Below are positions 51,184-60,640 of a stretch of DNA of 64,000 bases, in pieces. Each line of letters begins with the position of its first letter. Within the stretch, counting starts at the first letter, position 1. A program made the position numbers and the translations under genes. A model generated the notes under the pieces. That model was given only the letters and a program-made list of their open reading frames with translations, did no database searches and was not told the DNA's origin. Source of the stretch: Poindextera sp963706385 (GTDB lineage Bacteria > Pseudomonadota > Alphaproteobacteria > Caulobacterales > Caulobacteraceae); assembly GCA_963706385.1 (NCBI GenBank), contig OY970153.1:2046001-2110000 (forward strand). Reading direction: 5' to 3'.

Positions 51184-51517
51184 TTCGGGCATTCCTGCTG
51201 TCGGCAATTCGACGCTTATTTTAAGCGGTGTCTGGCAGCGTAACGCGCCGGAGCGGGCGCGTCATGATCAAAAGGCGTTGTTTTGTGTAAAATTCTAATG
51301 ACAAGCCATTGTAAAATTTGACAATTAAGTTACAGTTGTTAAATATGATGTGTTTTTCTGTACGAAACAAGTTTATATAGATGATGAATAGGTGTATTAT
51401 TTTAAATAATGCAGATTACCCCCATTAAATTGGTGTGAATTGTATTTGTCGCTTTAACTTCTCCTGCGGCTGGCGCATCCTTCGTGGCGAATTGGGCAAC
51501 GCCGCCACGCTCGCGGG
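51184..51517. other. AT-rich intergenic region upstream of the esterase-like gene
   Basis: About 330 bp with no gene. Bases 51285-51450 are clearly AT-rich (for example GTATTATTTTAAATAATGCA at 51393-51412, which holds an approximate palindrome ATTATTTTAAATAAT). It probably carries the promoter of the esterase-like gene on the minus strand; the other flank is the 3' end of the wall hydrolase gene. Confidence 0.45.
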
Positions 51518-52435
51518 TCAGGGATTTGGCGGGGCGGCCTGTTCTGTTCGATCCGGATCACCGCGAACGACCAGTTCGCCATGGGCGGTGGATAGGGTCG
51601 CGATCTTCAGGCCCCACACGCTGAACTGGGTTACGGCCCGCGCGTGCGTGCGGGGCGCATTTGATGAGCGCCGTGCACGGATGGATTCACGCTGATAGGC
51701 CGCCGTGGCGCTCGCCCCCGGCGACGGCTCCGCGCCGTCGTATTGGGCGATCAACAATTCCGCCGAGCCTTGGCGGCCGGGCATCCGGTAGAAGACATGC
51801 CCGCCGATCCGATTGATCGGGATAAGCGTCTTGCTCCAATAGGGGGTCATCCAGACGGCGTGATAGTGGGTCGCCGGCCCGACGTCCGCGGCCACATGCC
51901 CGTTCAGGGCGGCGGCCGCCACCTGCTCCGCCGCGTCCCATCGCCAGGACACGGGACGGCGCGTCAAGGAGCCGTCGCAGGTGAACGTAAACTGGCATCC
52001 GGTGGCCCTCTCCGAGCCCTCGAACACCACGCCGCACACCGACTTGGGAAAGCCCGGGTGCTTCAGCCGGTTAAGCACCACCTGGGCGACGGCCTCCTGT
52101 CCCTCGCGCGGTTCGCTCTCGGCTTCGTAGTACACCGCCTCGGTCAGGCAGTGGATCGCGCGCGCGCGCGTTTCATCGTCCGCCTGAAGAACAAAAGGCG
52201 TCACGGCGATGGGCCCGAGCGTCGGCAACTCGTACCCCGGCAACTCCAGCGCCGGCGACAAATCCCGCGCCTGGGCCGTCCCCGCGACCAGGTCCAGCGC
52301 CAACACGGCCGGGGCGGCCCACCGGGCGGCGTCGGCAAGCCGGTAGGCTAAAGTCCGGGACGAGCTCAGATCGATCCCGGACTCCGGTTTTGAGTGGATG
52401 TGAAACCGGTTCACGCTAGGATCGTCACGCGACAT
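51518..52435 (-). CDS. SleB-like cell wall hydrolase
   Basis: Exported or membrane-anchored peptidoglycan hydrolase of the Hydrolase_2/SleB family. It has 305 residues. A hydrophobic segment (RWAAPAVLALDLVAGTAQAR, about residues 38-57) acts as signal or anchor. The catalytic domain starts HCLTEAVYYEAESEPREGQE, with the conserved glutamate, and continues AVAQVVLNRLKHPGFPKSVC, ATGCQFTFTCDGSL and THYHAVWMTPYW. The C-terminal tail is low in conservation. The start overlaps the hldE stop by 11 bases and no good ribosome-binding site is seen, so translation is probably coupled to hldE. Confidence 0.88.
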   Translation of the reverse strand: MSRDDPSVNRFHIHSKPESGIDLSSSRTLAYRLADAARWAAPAVLALDLVAGTAQARDLSPALELPGYELPTLGPIAVTPFVLQADDETRARAIHCLTEAVYYEAESEPREGQEAVAQVVLNRLKHPGFPKSVCGVVFEGSERATGCQFTFTCDGSLTRRPVSWRWDAAEQVAAAALNGHVAADVGPATHYHAVWMTPYWSKTLIPINRIGGHVFYRMPGRQGSAELLIAQYDGAEPSPGASATAAYQRESIRARRSSNAPRTHARAVTQFSVWGLKIATLSTAHGELVVRGDPDRTEQAAPPNP

Positions 52436-53927
52436 GCTCCACGCCGCGCGCCACGAGACGGCTCGTCGAATGGCCGGGCGCCAGATCGACCCGCATCACC
52501 TTGCCCCCTCGCGCCCGCACGACGTCGGCGCCGACCACTTCGGCTTCGGCGTAATCCGCGCCCTTGACCAGCACATCGGGTTGGAGCGCCTCGATCAGTG
52601 CAAGGGGCGTGTCCTCCTCAAAAAGAACAACGAGCGCGACCCCCTTCAAGGCGCCGATCACCTCCGCCCGGGATCGCTCGTCTTGCAGCGGACGGCTTGG
52701 GCCTTTGAGGCGGCGTACGGATGCGTCCGAATTCAAGGCCATGATCAGCCGATCACACGACCCGGACGCCGCGCGGATCAGCGCCACGTGACCAGGATGA
52801 AGCAGATCAAAGCAGCCGTTGGCGACGCCGACCGTCAGGCCCTGGTCCCGCCAGGTCCGACACAGCGATATCGCTTCCGCCAGCCTCGCCAGTCGGCCGT
52901 CCTGGAGTCTTTCGGCCTGATCCTCATTCAGTGAGGCGGCCAGTTCCTTCCGAGACAGGGTCGCGGTGCCCACTTTGCCGACCACGATCCCCGCCGCGTG
53001 GTTGGCGGCCTTCATGGCGTCGGAGATGGGGAAGTCGGCGGCCAGGGTCGTCGCGAGCACGGCCACCACCGTGTCGCCGGCGCCGGTGACGTCGAAGACC
53101 TCTCTGGCCACGGTGGGCAGGTGGATCGGCTCTCCGTCGATGGGGAAGAAGGTCATGCCCTTTTCGGAGCGGGTCAGCATCACGGCCGCGCCGCAAACGG
53201 CCTGGGCCGCCCGCGCCGCGGCCTCGGCCTGGGAGTCCGTTTCACAGGCCATGCCGGTGGCCAGCGCCAGCTCCACCCGGTTCGGGGTCACGATGTCGGC
53301 CCCCCGATAGGCCGAGAGGTCGCGCCGCTTCGGGTCCACGATCACCAATCGCCCGATATGCTTCGCATGGTGGATGACGCGCGCCAAGAGGCTGTCGGAC
53401 AGCACGCCTTTCCCGTAGTCCGAGAGAACGACGACGTCGCTCGCTTCAGCCGCGGCGACCGCCCGCGCCGTCAATTCGCGCTCCACCGCTTCCGACGGCG
53501 GATGGGTGTCTTCGTAGTCGATGCGGGCGATCTGCTGGCTTTGACCGAGCACGCGAAGCTTGCGAATGGTTCCTCGGCCCGGATCGCGGACCACGCCCGA
53601 CAGATCCACGTCTCCATTGGCGGCCAGCAGCTCATGCAGGGTCGCCAAGCCGCCGTCGTCACCCACGAGCCCCACCAGACGCACCGACGCGCCGAGCGCG
53701 GAAACATTGGCCGCGACATTGGCCGCTCCGCCTGGCGACCGTTTCTCCGAGACGCGGCGGATCACGGGCACCGGCGCCTCGGGTGAAATCCGCTCGACGT
53801 CCCCGTGGAGAAACACATCGAGCATCAGATCGCCGATCACGGCCACGCGACATTGCTCTAGCCGCGCGAGGCGCCCAAACGTCCCGCTGGCCCCTTCCAT
53901 TGCGTCGATCTCCTGGGCGCTTGTCAT
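52425..53927 (-). CDS. hldE: Bifunctional heptose-7-phosphate kinase / heptose-1-phosphate adenylyltransferase
   Basis: Makes ADP-heptose for the lipopolysaccharide inner core: the N-terminal ribokinase-like domain phosphorylates D-glycero-D-manno-heptose-7-phosphate and the C-terminal nucleotidyltransferase adds AMP. It has 500 residues, full length. Kinase features: VIGDLMLDVFLHGDVERISP, SPGGAANVAANVSALGA and FDVTGAGDTVVAVLATTL with the catalytic Asp. Cytidylyltransferase-type features: VGVANGCFDLLHPGHVALIR with HxGH, and LVKGADYAEAEVVGADVVRA. The next gene, sleB-like, overlaps its end; a GT9 heptosyltransferase-like gene lies divergent upstream. Confidence 0.95.
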   Translation of the reverse strand: MTSAQEIDAMEGASGTFGRLARLEQCRVAVIGDLMLDVFLHGDVERISPEAPVPVIRRVSEKRSPGGAANVAANVSALGASVRLVGLVGDDGGLATLHELLAANGDVDLSGVVRDPGRGTIRKLRVLGQSQQIARIDYEDTHPPSEAVERELTARAVAAAEASDVVVLSDYGKGVLSDSLLARVIHHAKHIGRLVIVDPKRRDLSAYRGADIVTPNRVELALATGMACETDSQAEAAARAAQAVCGAAVMLTRSEKGMTFFPIDGEPIHLPTVAREVFDVTGAGDTVVAVLATTLAADFPISDAMKAANHAAGIVVGKVGTATLSRKELAASLNEDQAERLQDGRLARLAEAISLCRTWRDQGLTVGVANGCFDLLHPGHVALIRAASGSCDRLIMALNSDASVRRLKGPSRPLQDERSRAEVIGALKGVALVVLFEEDTPLALIEALQPDVLVKGADYAEAEVVGADVVRARGGKVMRVDLAPGHSTSRLVARGVEHVA

Positions 53928-54386
53928 GTCCGGCGGCTGTTACTAGCATTAACGCGAGAACGGCAACACTTTCGTGAACAATATCGCTCAGTCCACAGAT
54001 GATTGTGGATTTCCAGGGAAATCAATTGGAAGAATGCCGAAACGGCGCTGATTCAGCCCCGCCAAGGTCCGCGTTCCGCTTCCCCGGCGAGGGTCGGGCG
54101 GACAACCTATTGAGAGCTCACCGCCAGCGTCTCGATTCGAAATTCGGGGAGCCTGACAAATTCCAAATTTCCGCTAACGTAAAAACGGCGGCATTGACAC
54201 GCAAAACGAGGCTCCATGGAAGACGGTTGGGTGAATGATCCAGATTTTAAAACCTCGAACGGAGCGACCTATCCCACGGCGCGCCCAAGTATGCGCGGAC
54301 CTTATTTAATTCGCAATCCCACCGCCGCCGTCAGTTTAACCATAATTGATTTCTGTTTGAACATTCTGCCTCAATCGAATGTTTTT
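53928..54386. promoter_or_regulatory. Divergent region between hldE and the heptosyltransferase-like gene
   Basis: About 290-460 bp depending on the start chosen for the rightward gene. It must contain the promoters of both. It is moderately AT-rich at 53940-54040 and 54150-54190. No repeat or operator-like palindrome was found that I trust. Confidence 0.4.
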
Positions 54387-55454
54387 ATGCCTAACAATCC
54401 ACGTCGGATCCTGCTTTGCAACTGGGCTCACCTTGGGGATGTTCTGTTGACGCTTCCCGCCGTTGCGTGGCTTCGCGAACGATTCCCCGATGCTGAATTT
54501 GGATTTCTCGCCGGGTCGTGGGCGGCGCCGTTACTGGACGACATAGGCTACCAATTCAGCCACATCCACTTGATCGATCACTTCAAGTTGTCACGGTCGG
54601 GAAGCTTGTCTGCCCGAATCGGTCGACACATTAAGACCGCCGACGCCGCCATACCTGAAATACGCGCCGCGGCCTACGACCTGGCCATTGATTTCTACCC
54701 GTACTTTCCCGGCGCGGGTTTCACCCTGTGGCGGGCGGGCATTCCCGTTCGGGTGGGTTGGACAAGTGGCGGACTGGGCGCGTTTTATTCCCACCGTGTT
54801 CGGCGCATCGACGCAAATCGACACGTCATCGACTATCAACGCGATATACTGGCGCAGGTCGCGCAGACCGAACCGCCCGGGACGAATTCGCTGAGTCCCG
54901 GCTATTTTCGTCAGCGACCTCCGGCTCCGCTGCCCGCCCCGCTTGATGACGGGCGCCCCTACGTGCTCATGCACACCGGCACGGGACAGCCGACGAGGGA
55001 ATGGGCCGACGAGAAGTGGATCGAATTGGCGTGGCGCCTGCTAGCGGAATCAAAACGGGTTGTCTTGATTGGCGCCGGCTCTCGGGAAGCGGCTCGCAAT
55101 TCCGCCATCGCCGAAGCCGTCCCCAAGGTGGTTGATTTGACGAACGCGTTTGATTGGGGCGGACTCGTCAACGTAATCAAGCGGTGTGAAGCGCTTTACT
55201 GCTTGGAGTCCGTCGCCAGCCACATCGCGGCGGCGTGTGACCGCCCGGTGACGGTCATTTTTGGCGGGATGACCAATCCCCAACAGTGGGGTCCGCTGAC
55301 GCGCCAGGCGGCGACGGTGACATTTCCCACGCCCTGCGCCCCCTGCAATCGCGGGGGATGCGATAAGATGTACTGCATCGCCGGGGTGGAAGTCGATCAT
55401 GTGATCGAGGCGTCTCGCGTGAATATCGCGAACAATGGGAAGGCGAGCGTTTGA
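54387..55454 (+). CDS. Family 9 glycosyltransferase (heptosyltransferase-like)
   Basis: GT-B glycosyltransferase of the ADP-heptose:LPS heptosyltransferase family. It has 355 residues from ATG 54387, where the family N-terminus RRILLCNWAHLGDVLLTLPA begins; the frame is open back to ATG 54216 but those 57 residues lack family similarity. The donor domain shows YVLMHTGTGQPTREWADEKW, VVLIGAGSREAA and LYCLESVASHIAAACDRPVT, and CAPCNRGGCDKMYCIAG is a cysteine-rich end often seen in this family. It stands divergent from hldE, which makes the likely donor. Because a Wzx/Wzy locus surrounds it, a heptose-containing exopolysaccharide is also possible. Confidence 0.86.
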   Translation: MPNNPRRILLCNWAHLGDVLLTLPAVAWLRERFPDAEFGFLAGSWAAPLLDDIGYQFSHIHLIDHFKLSRSGSLSARIGRHIKTADAAIPEIRAAAYDLAIDFYPYFPGAGFTLWRAGIPVRVGWTSGGLGAFYSHRVRRIDANRHVIDYQRDILAQVAQTEPPGTNSLSPGYFRQRPPAPLPAPLDDGRPYVLMHTGTGQPTREWADEKWIELAWRLLAESKRVVLIGAGSREAARNSAIAEAVPKVVDLTNAFDWGGLVNVIKRCEALYCLESVASHIAAACDRPVTVIFGGMTNPQQWGPLTRQAATVTFPTPCAPCNRGGCDKMYCIAGVEVDHVIEASRVNIANNGKASV

Positions 55455-55489
55455 CGCCGGCCGGCTTGAGTCGTGCGCGGCGGGCGGAC

Positions 55490-56772
55490 CTATCCGATGC
55501 GCAGAATGATCGGATGAGCCCCGACCGCCACCTCCGCGCTCGCGGCGATTCCGAAGTCCCTGTCGCGGCTCGTGTCGATGACGTCGAAGGCCCGCATCGC
55601 CGCCGGGTTGGCGAGCGTCACGGCGGCGGTGATCGGCGCGACTTGTCGAGGCGCGGCCGCCGCCTTGTCCCAGATCGGGTTCTCGTTCCACAGCGCCAGA
55701 AATCCGCGACCTGAAGAATCCTGCAGGACGAGGCAGGCGACGGGCGCGGTGACCGAGACGTCCGCCGTCAGGCGGGTGGGTGTGAAGTCGTGAGCCCGCG
55801 GCCCGGCATCGGCCAGCCGCCGGAAAAGCGTCTTGAGCGCCGTGGCCGCCGGCTTGGGCGATCCGTCGATCCGGAACAGGCCGAAGTGTTTTTCCTGGTT
55901 GGGCGGCCGACCGGCGTCGGCGTAGCCGTCCAGCAGTTGATAGACGTAGGTTCTGGTGATCTTCGACGCGGCGTTGTCGAGCAGCCCATTGACGATCAGC
56001 ACGGCCTGGCGTTCGGGGTCCACCCCTTGCCAGGCGCCCGGTCTCGTCGGCGCGCCGACCAGGGTGTGATAGCCGAACTCGGTGAACACCATCGGCTTGC
56101 CGGGCATCACCCCGCCTGGGCCGACGAACCGCTCGCGAACGGCCTTCAACAGCGCCGCCGGTTGCGCGCCGGCCTTGGGATATGGGTGCGCATTGGCGAA
56201 ATCGCAGTCGGCGGCGACGGGGGCGTAGGTGGTGAAGCTGACCAACGGCTTGTGGCGAAGGCGCGCGTCGCTGGCCGCCGCCGCGCGCATGTCGGCCATG
56301 AACGTCCGCGCCGCGGCGTTGCCGCTCATCCCGCCATAGGCGAAGTCCGGTTTGATTTCGTTCGGCCCCTCGAGGGCGTGCACGGCGCCAGGATAGGCGC
56401 CCTCCAGGGCCGCGATCTGCCCGATCGCGTCGGCCATGGCGCGCCGGGCGCCCCAAAACATGCAGAAGCTGACGCCGGCCGCGGCGAGGGCGCCATAGTG
56501 CCCGGCGTTCGGCGTCTTGGTGTTGACCGCGCCGTCCCTGACGTATTTGAGGCCGATATATTCGAGGGCCGCGAGAATCGCCGAGGGGCGCCGTACTGGC
56601 TGTCGCCATAGCTGACGTGCGTGTTGACCCCGACGCTCGCCAGGAAGTCCGCGCACCGCATGGGCGCCAGGTCCAGCGCCGCCGCCGGGCGGGCGCATGA
56701 CGAGACGGGGACCAATAGGGCGACGCCGGAAGCGATCAGCGCCCTGCGGCTGGGCTGACATTGATAGACCAT
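55490..56772 (-). pseudogene. Exported glycoside hydrolase (clan GH-A-like) with a one-base frameshift
   Basis: From ATG 56772 one frame reads VYQCQPSRRALIASGVALL, a signal sequence with SRRALI (Tat-like) and a VSSC lipobox-like site, then FLASVGVNTHVSYGDSQYG. The family continues in another frame: PSAILAALEYIGLKYVRDGA, HALEGPNEIKPDFAYGG (acid/base Glu), FANAHPYPKAGAQ, VFTEFGYHTLVG (nucleophile Glu) and RTYVYQLLDGY, ending RAFDVIDTSRDRDF. The switch falls near 56587-56592, where one missing base (a GAC codon reduced to GC) explains it. The gene starts 3 bp after the upstream methyltransferase stop. Either a real pseudogene or a sequencing error. Its 3' end has a remnant copy at 43961-44153. 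Confidence 0.82.
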
Positions 56773-56775
56773 CAA

Positions 56776-58191
56776 TTAATCCATCAGCAGCGGGGCGCGG
56801 GCCAGGATTTCGAGCAGCACCCCGAGTGGGGCCAAAGCGCCCTCGGGCGTGAGATCGAACCGCCCGGCTATGTCACGAGCGATTTCCGCGCGGGTTCGGC
56901 TTCCATCGAGCCCGACGATGAACTCGCGGCTGAACTCATCGTCGACATCGACCATGGCGTGACGCAGCGTGGTCAATCGCGTGTGGCCTTGCCGGGCTTG
57001 CAACCGCGCCAGCGGGCTCGCGGTCGGGCGATCGCCGGCGGCGAAACGCGAGGCCGTGGCATGCAGCTCCAGGGCCTTAAAGCCGCACAGTTTGAGCAGG
57101 GCCAGAAGCCGGTCATGGTCCTCGATCAGAGCCGCGGCCGGCGCGGTGGCGGGCCAGATCGACGCCAGGTGCTCAAGAACGCTCGCCAGTGGCGGATCGG
57201 CCAGTTCGAAACCGACTCCTTCGCATTCGAATCGGTCGCCCTCCGTGCGCCGGGCTCTTGACGAGAGGTGCAGGCCGGCGAGGGTTTCGGGGCGGGGGCG
57301 GCGCGCCAGTTCGACCCCGGCGCCCACGACCAAGCTTTGGTGGAAGAAGCGGCCGCTGGCGAAATCGGCCCGCTGGGCGCGGGCGACCACGTCGAACGGC
57401 GGCTCGTCGGACGCCTCGGGCGGCGCGCACCATTCGCCGATCTCCGAGGCGTCGGCTTCGGACGCGATTTGGAGTTCATTCTCGGCGCAGTGGGCGCTGA
57501 AGTCGCTCAGAAAGACCGGGTGATAGGCGTCGCTCAATTCATCATGGGCGAGGGACGCGGACGAGCGTTCGCGCATCCGCCCCGCCTCCTCCGCGATCGC
57601 GTTCTGAAATGACCCGAGACTCGCCGAAGGCGCCGGCCAAGCCTCGAGGCGGCTCATCGCGGCCGCGACTCGGGCGGTGCGGCCGGCGACATCTCGCGCG
57701 CCGAACAGCAGATCGTGACGGATCGCCTGGCGGATGTAGCATCCTGGCAAGGCGTTGTAGCTGATGTAGGCGACCCCTTGGGGCGCGAGATGGCGGCGGA
57801 TCAGGCGCATCAGCTCGTTTCGAACCGCCTCGGGAACCCAGGAATAGATTCCCTGGGCGATGATATAGTCGAACGGGTCGGGCCCGAGCTCAACGTTTAG
57901 AATATCGCCCTGAAACAGCCGTATGTTCTCAAGATCAAGGGCGCGCGCGAACTCCACCCCGCGCTTGACCGGCTCCTCGGCCAGGTCGAAGCCCACGTAA
58001 TGGGCGTTCGGCGACCTGAGCGCCATGGGGATCAGGTTGGAGCCGTCGCCGGCGCCGATTTCCAGCACCCGGCATTTGTCCACTGGGGCCGGCTCCAGGC
58101 CAAAGAGCCTGGCGTAGGCGGCCAACCTGTCCGGATGGCTCTGGAAATAGGCTCCCGACGGATAGACGATCTCGTCATAGGCGTTAGTCAT
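56776..58191 (-). CDS. Class I SAM methyltransferase with methyltransferase regulatory domain
   Basis: A 471-residue protein from MTNAYDEIVYPSGAYFQSHP; GGAGGGG lies just before this ATG. The N-terminal SAM domain shows CRVLEIGAGDGSNLIPMALR, YVGFDLAEEPVKRGVEF and DYIIAQGIYSWVPEAVRNEL. A regulatory/PKMT-like C-terminal region follows, with ELSDAYHPVFLSDFSAHCAE and, near the end, LRHAMVDVDDEFSREFIVGL. This architecture is known in proteins that methylate proteins or glycans; the acceptor is unknown here. It is the first gene of a two-gene unit with the glycoside hydrolase and stands divergent from the RTX-like gene across a 430-bp region rich in TGTGAC half-sites. Confidence 0.84.
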   Translation of the reverse strand: MTNAYDEIVYPSGAYFQSHPDRLAAYARLFGLEPAPVDKCRVLEIGAGDGSNLIPMALRSPNAHYVGFDLAEEPVKRGVEFARALDLENIRLFQGDILNVELGPDPFDYIIAQGIYSWVPEAVRNELMRLIRRHLAPQGVAYISYNALPGCYIRQAIRHDLLFGARDVAGRTARVAAAMSRLEAWPAPSASLGSFQNAIAEEAGRMRERSSASLAHDELSDAYHPVFLSDFSAHCAENELQIASEADASEIGEWCAPPEASDEPPFDVVARAQRADFASGRFFHQSLVVGAGVELARRPRPETLAGLHLSSRARRTEGDRFECEGVGFELADPPLASVLEHLASIWPATAPAAALIEDHDRLLALLKLCGFKALELHATASRFAAGDRPTASPLARLQARQGHTRLTTLRHAMVDVDDEFSREFIVGLDGSRTRAEIARDIAGRFDLTPEGALAPLGVLLEILARAPLLMD

Positions 58192-58407
58192 GACCCCTCC
58201 GCCCATCGCACACGGGCCGGCTCCCAATCGCGCGGATCGTGGTCAAGACTCGCGAGACCATCATCACCCCATGCGCCGGCCTTGGCGCTGGCCGGCGCGT
58301 AGCATCGCGCGATCCCGCGACCGATTCATGACCGCGATCTCGAAAGGTGGCGACGACCGCGGATCGTTCGGCGGGGACGGCCGAGCGGGACGCCCCACGA
58401 GGTCATC

Positions 58408-58451
58408 GGCGCGCGGCCGCGAATGTGACGGCGCGCGGCCGCGAATGTGAC
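58408..58451. repeat. Perfect 22-bp tandem duplication containing TGTGAC
   Basis: Two adjacent identical 22-base units (58408-58429 and 58430-58451), each GGCGCGCGGCCGCGAATGTG plus AC. A degenerate third piece, GCGGCCGCGAAATGTCAC, lies at 58476-58493. The repeat sits in the divergent region before the RTX-like gene. Confidence 0.9.
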
Positions 58452-58521
58452 AAACGCAAGCGCCGGCGCGTTTCCGCGGCCGCGAAATGTCACAAAATCA
58501 TATCTGGACTGTCGTTGTGAC
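58424..58521. promoter_or_regulatory. Cluster of TGTGAC half-sites upstream of the RTX-like gene
   Basis: TGTGAC occurs on the plus strand at 58424-58429, 58446-58451 and 58516-58521, and in reverse (GTCACA) at 58489-58494. The last two form GTCACAA-N19-TTGTGAC. The related palindrome at 24822-24839 has the same half-site. Likely binding sites for a CRP/FNR-family regulator; the exact protein is not in the window. Confidence 0.45.
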
Positions 58522-58619
58522 CTGCCCGCGTCAAGGTTACCGTATTGTTCAATAATGAGCGTTCCGCGCGAATCACGGCGGGCGCTTTTCAGCTAGCAAC
58601 TTGGACAGCGGGGAACTCC

Positions 58620-60383
58620 ATGACGTTAGGTCAGAGCCAAAAAGGCGCCACGGTGAACGCCAGCATCTCGGTGCTTGGGGGCTCGGGTCCGAACGCGGGC
58701 GAGTACGTCTACACCTTCAACGACCCGACCATCGACATGACGATCGACCTGACCAATTCGAGCGGCGTCATCGTGGAGTCTTCCCTGCACGAATTAAATG
58801 ACCAGTTCTTTCTGCAGAACTCCACCGGCGACACCATCAACGGGGGCCAGGGGAACGATACTTTCGTCGTCGCCAGCACCGCCTCCGACCTGGGCGGCGA
58901 CGTCCTGCATGGCGGCGCCATCGGGATCAACACCATCCAGCTCACGGGCTCGGGCGCGACGATCGATCTGACCGGCCTGTCGTACGGAACCGCGGCGTCG
59001 AGCGGCATCGAGGTGGTTGTCGCCAAAAAGGCGCTCACGGGCGAGACGGTGGATCTCAATTGGAGCCAATTAGCTGCATCGACGCTCACCGATGGAGGCG
59101 CGGGACCCGGCAAGGCTTTCGTGGCGCTGATCGGCGCCGACGGCGCGGTCAATCTGACGGCGGCCGATAACGTTCATCTGGTGGGCGTCCTGAACGCCGC
59201 CGGCGCCGGATTCGCCGCCGACGGCACGCCGCTGAGCGGGACCGCCTTGACGACCCTCGTTAACGAGGTGACCAAGATCGACAACATCATGGGCACCTTG
59301 GCGACCGACTATACGGGCAAGGCCAACCCCACCCAACAGAGTTACGTCCCCAATGCTCTGAACGCCTATGTGTTCGCCTCCGGATCGACCTACTACACGA
59401 TCTGGACCGACGGCACGGTGACGCCCACGGACCCCGCGGGCAACTCCCCCGGCCCCATCTACCAGCCGGCGCCGGCCGTCGACCCGACGCCGGTGTTCGG
59501 AACCTTCGCCCAGTTCACCAAAACCGGAATCTGGTCGTCAGGCAAGCTGGGCATCGATGCCGCCGGTTTGACGACGCTGTGGCTCGGCGACGGCAGCGCC
59601 CTGGCCTACGCCGCCGTCATCGAAAAAGGGGTTACGGGCACCGTCATCCATGGCGACAACGGCGCCAACGGCGGCGACTGGTTCGGCCTGGGCCAGAGCG
59701 GCGGCAACAACTATATCTACGGCTCGCCGGCGGGAGACGTCTTCGATCTCCAGAATAGCACCTCGCTGGTGGACATCCTCTCCGGTGGTCTCGGGTTCGA
59801 TGTCGTCCTGGCCAAGGCCGCGGGCGCGGATGTCGATCTGACGGCGAACAATGCGACGACCGGCAAGGCGGCCAAGCAGATCGACGCCGTGGTCGGTGGG
59901 GCCACCACGGTCCAGACGGTGGAGATCAATCCGAACACCCTATCCGTCACCTTGGACGCCACCGGCGCCAAGACGGCGATATTCGAGGCCCTGCTCGGGT
60001 CCAGCGCCGACACCTTGACCCTGGAGGGCGCAGGCAAGTGGGTTGAAGTGGCCAGCTTCGCGCCAGGCGCGCCCCTGCCGGCCCACGCCATGGCCCTGCA
60101 AGGCGGCCCGGTCCTCGATGCGCTCTACGCTGGCGGAAACCACACCGCGGAAAACGCCCTGGAGGGCTACCTGTTCGAACAGGTGGGCTACCAGGGCGCG
60201 CCGCTCAAATATGTGACCATCTACACCGACGCCACGCTCTCCAACAGCCTCCTCGCGCCATCCGCCGCCGTCATGGCCCAGGCGATGTCGGCATACGGAG
60301 CGTCGAGCGGGGGATCGGGCGCGCCTCTGACCAACCTGACCACCACCAACGGCCCCGTGACGTTGGTGTCGGGGCAGGCCTAA
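58620..60383 (+). CDS. Leaderless RTX-like secreted protein, candidate type I secretion substrate
   Basis: A 587-residue glycine-, threonine- and aspartate-rich protein from ATG 58620 (GGGGA upstream); a TTG in the same frame at 58545 is less likely. There is no signal peptide. RTX-type nonapeptides are few but recognisable: INGGQGNDTFVVAS near residue 75, YGSPAGDVFDLQNS and LSGGLGFDVVLAKA around residues 380-410. The C-terminus is small/hydrophobic (LTTTNGPVTLVSGQA), as in type I secretion signals. It contains many beta-strand-prone repeats and no enzyme motif that I recognise. The type I exporter encoded at 25.7-30.8 kb is the only such system in the window and is the probable route out. 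Confidence 0.7.
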   Translation: MTLGQSQKGATVNASISVLGGSGPNAGEYVYTFNDPTIDMTIDLTNSSGVIVESSLHELNDQFFLQNSTGDTINGGQGNDTFVVASTASDLGGDVLHGGAIGINTIQLTGSGATIDLTGLSYGTAASSGIEVVVAKKALTGETVDLNWSQLAASTLTDGGAGPGKAFVALIGADGAVNLTAADNVHLVGVLNAAGAGFAADGTPLSGTALTTLVNEVTKIDNIMGTLATDYTGKANPTQQSYVPNALNAYVFASGSTYYTIWTDGTVTPTDPAGNSPGPIYQPAPAVDPTPVFGTFAQFTKTGIWSSGKLGIDAAGLTTLWLGDGSALAYAAVIEKGVTGTVIHGDNGANGGDWFGLGQSGGNNYIYGSPAGDVFDLQNSTSLVDILSGGLGFDVVLAKAAGADVDLTANNATTGKAAKQIDAVVGGATTVQTVEINPNTLSVTLDATGAKTAIFEALLGSSADTLTLEGAGKWVEVASFAPGAPLPAHAMALQGGPVLDALYAGGNHTAENALEGYLFEQVGYQGAPLKYVTIYTDATLSNSLLAPSAAVMAQAMSAYGASSGGSGAPLTNLTTTNGPVTLVSGQA

Positions 60384-60640
60384 CGGATCGGCGCGGGGGG
60401 GGGGCGAAGACCCGCGTTTCCGGACGCTCACCCGTTGGATCGCCACCAGGTCGGGTGGCGTCGCGCCGGCATGGCCGGAGGGTTGACGCCCCGCGTCGGA
60501 AGCGCCGTCACGCCTTCGTCACGCAGGCGCGCTACCTTTCGAGCAGGGCGCGAACGCATGTGTTCCAGGTGCGCCGGGACCCTTCGTGATGTTTTCTCGC
60601 GCGCAAGAACCGCGACGCGACGCCGCTCTCGGTTGATTTT

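Noticed and set aside
54216..54386. 57-residue N-terminal extension of the heptosyltransferase-like protein
   Set aside because: The GT9 fold begins at the ATG at 54387; the extension has no signal peptide or conserved pattern, although its start cannot be fully excluded.
58408..58493. Repeated GGCCGCGAATGTGAC units considered as a CRISPR-like array
   Set aside because: Units are directly adjacent with no spacers and only two are perfect; better read as a tandem duplication containing regulator half-sites.
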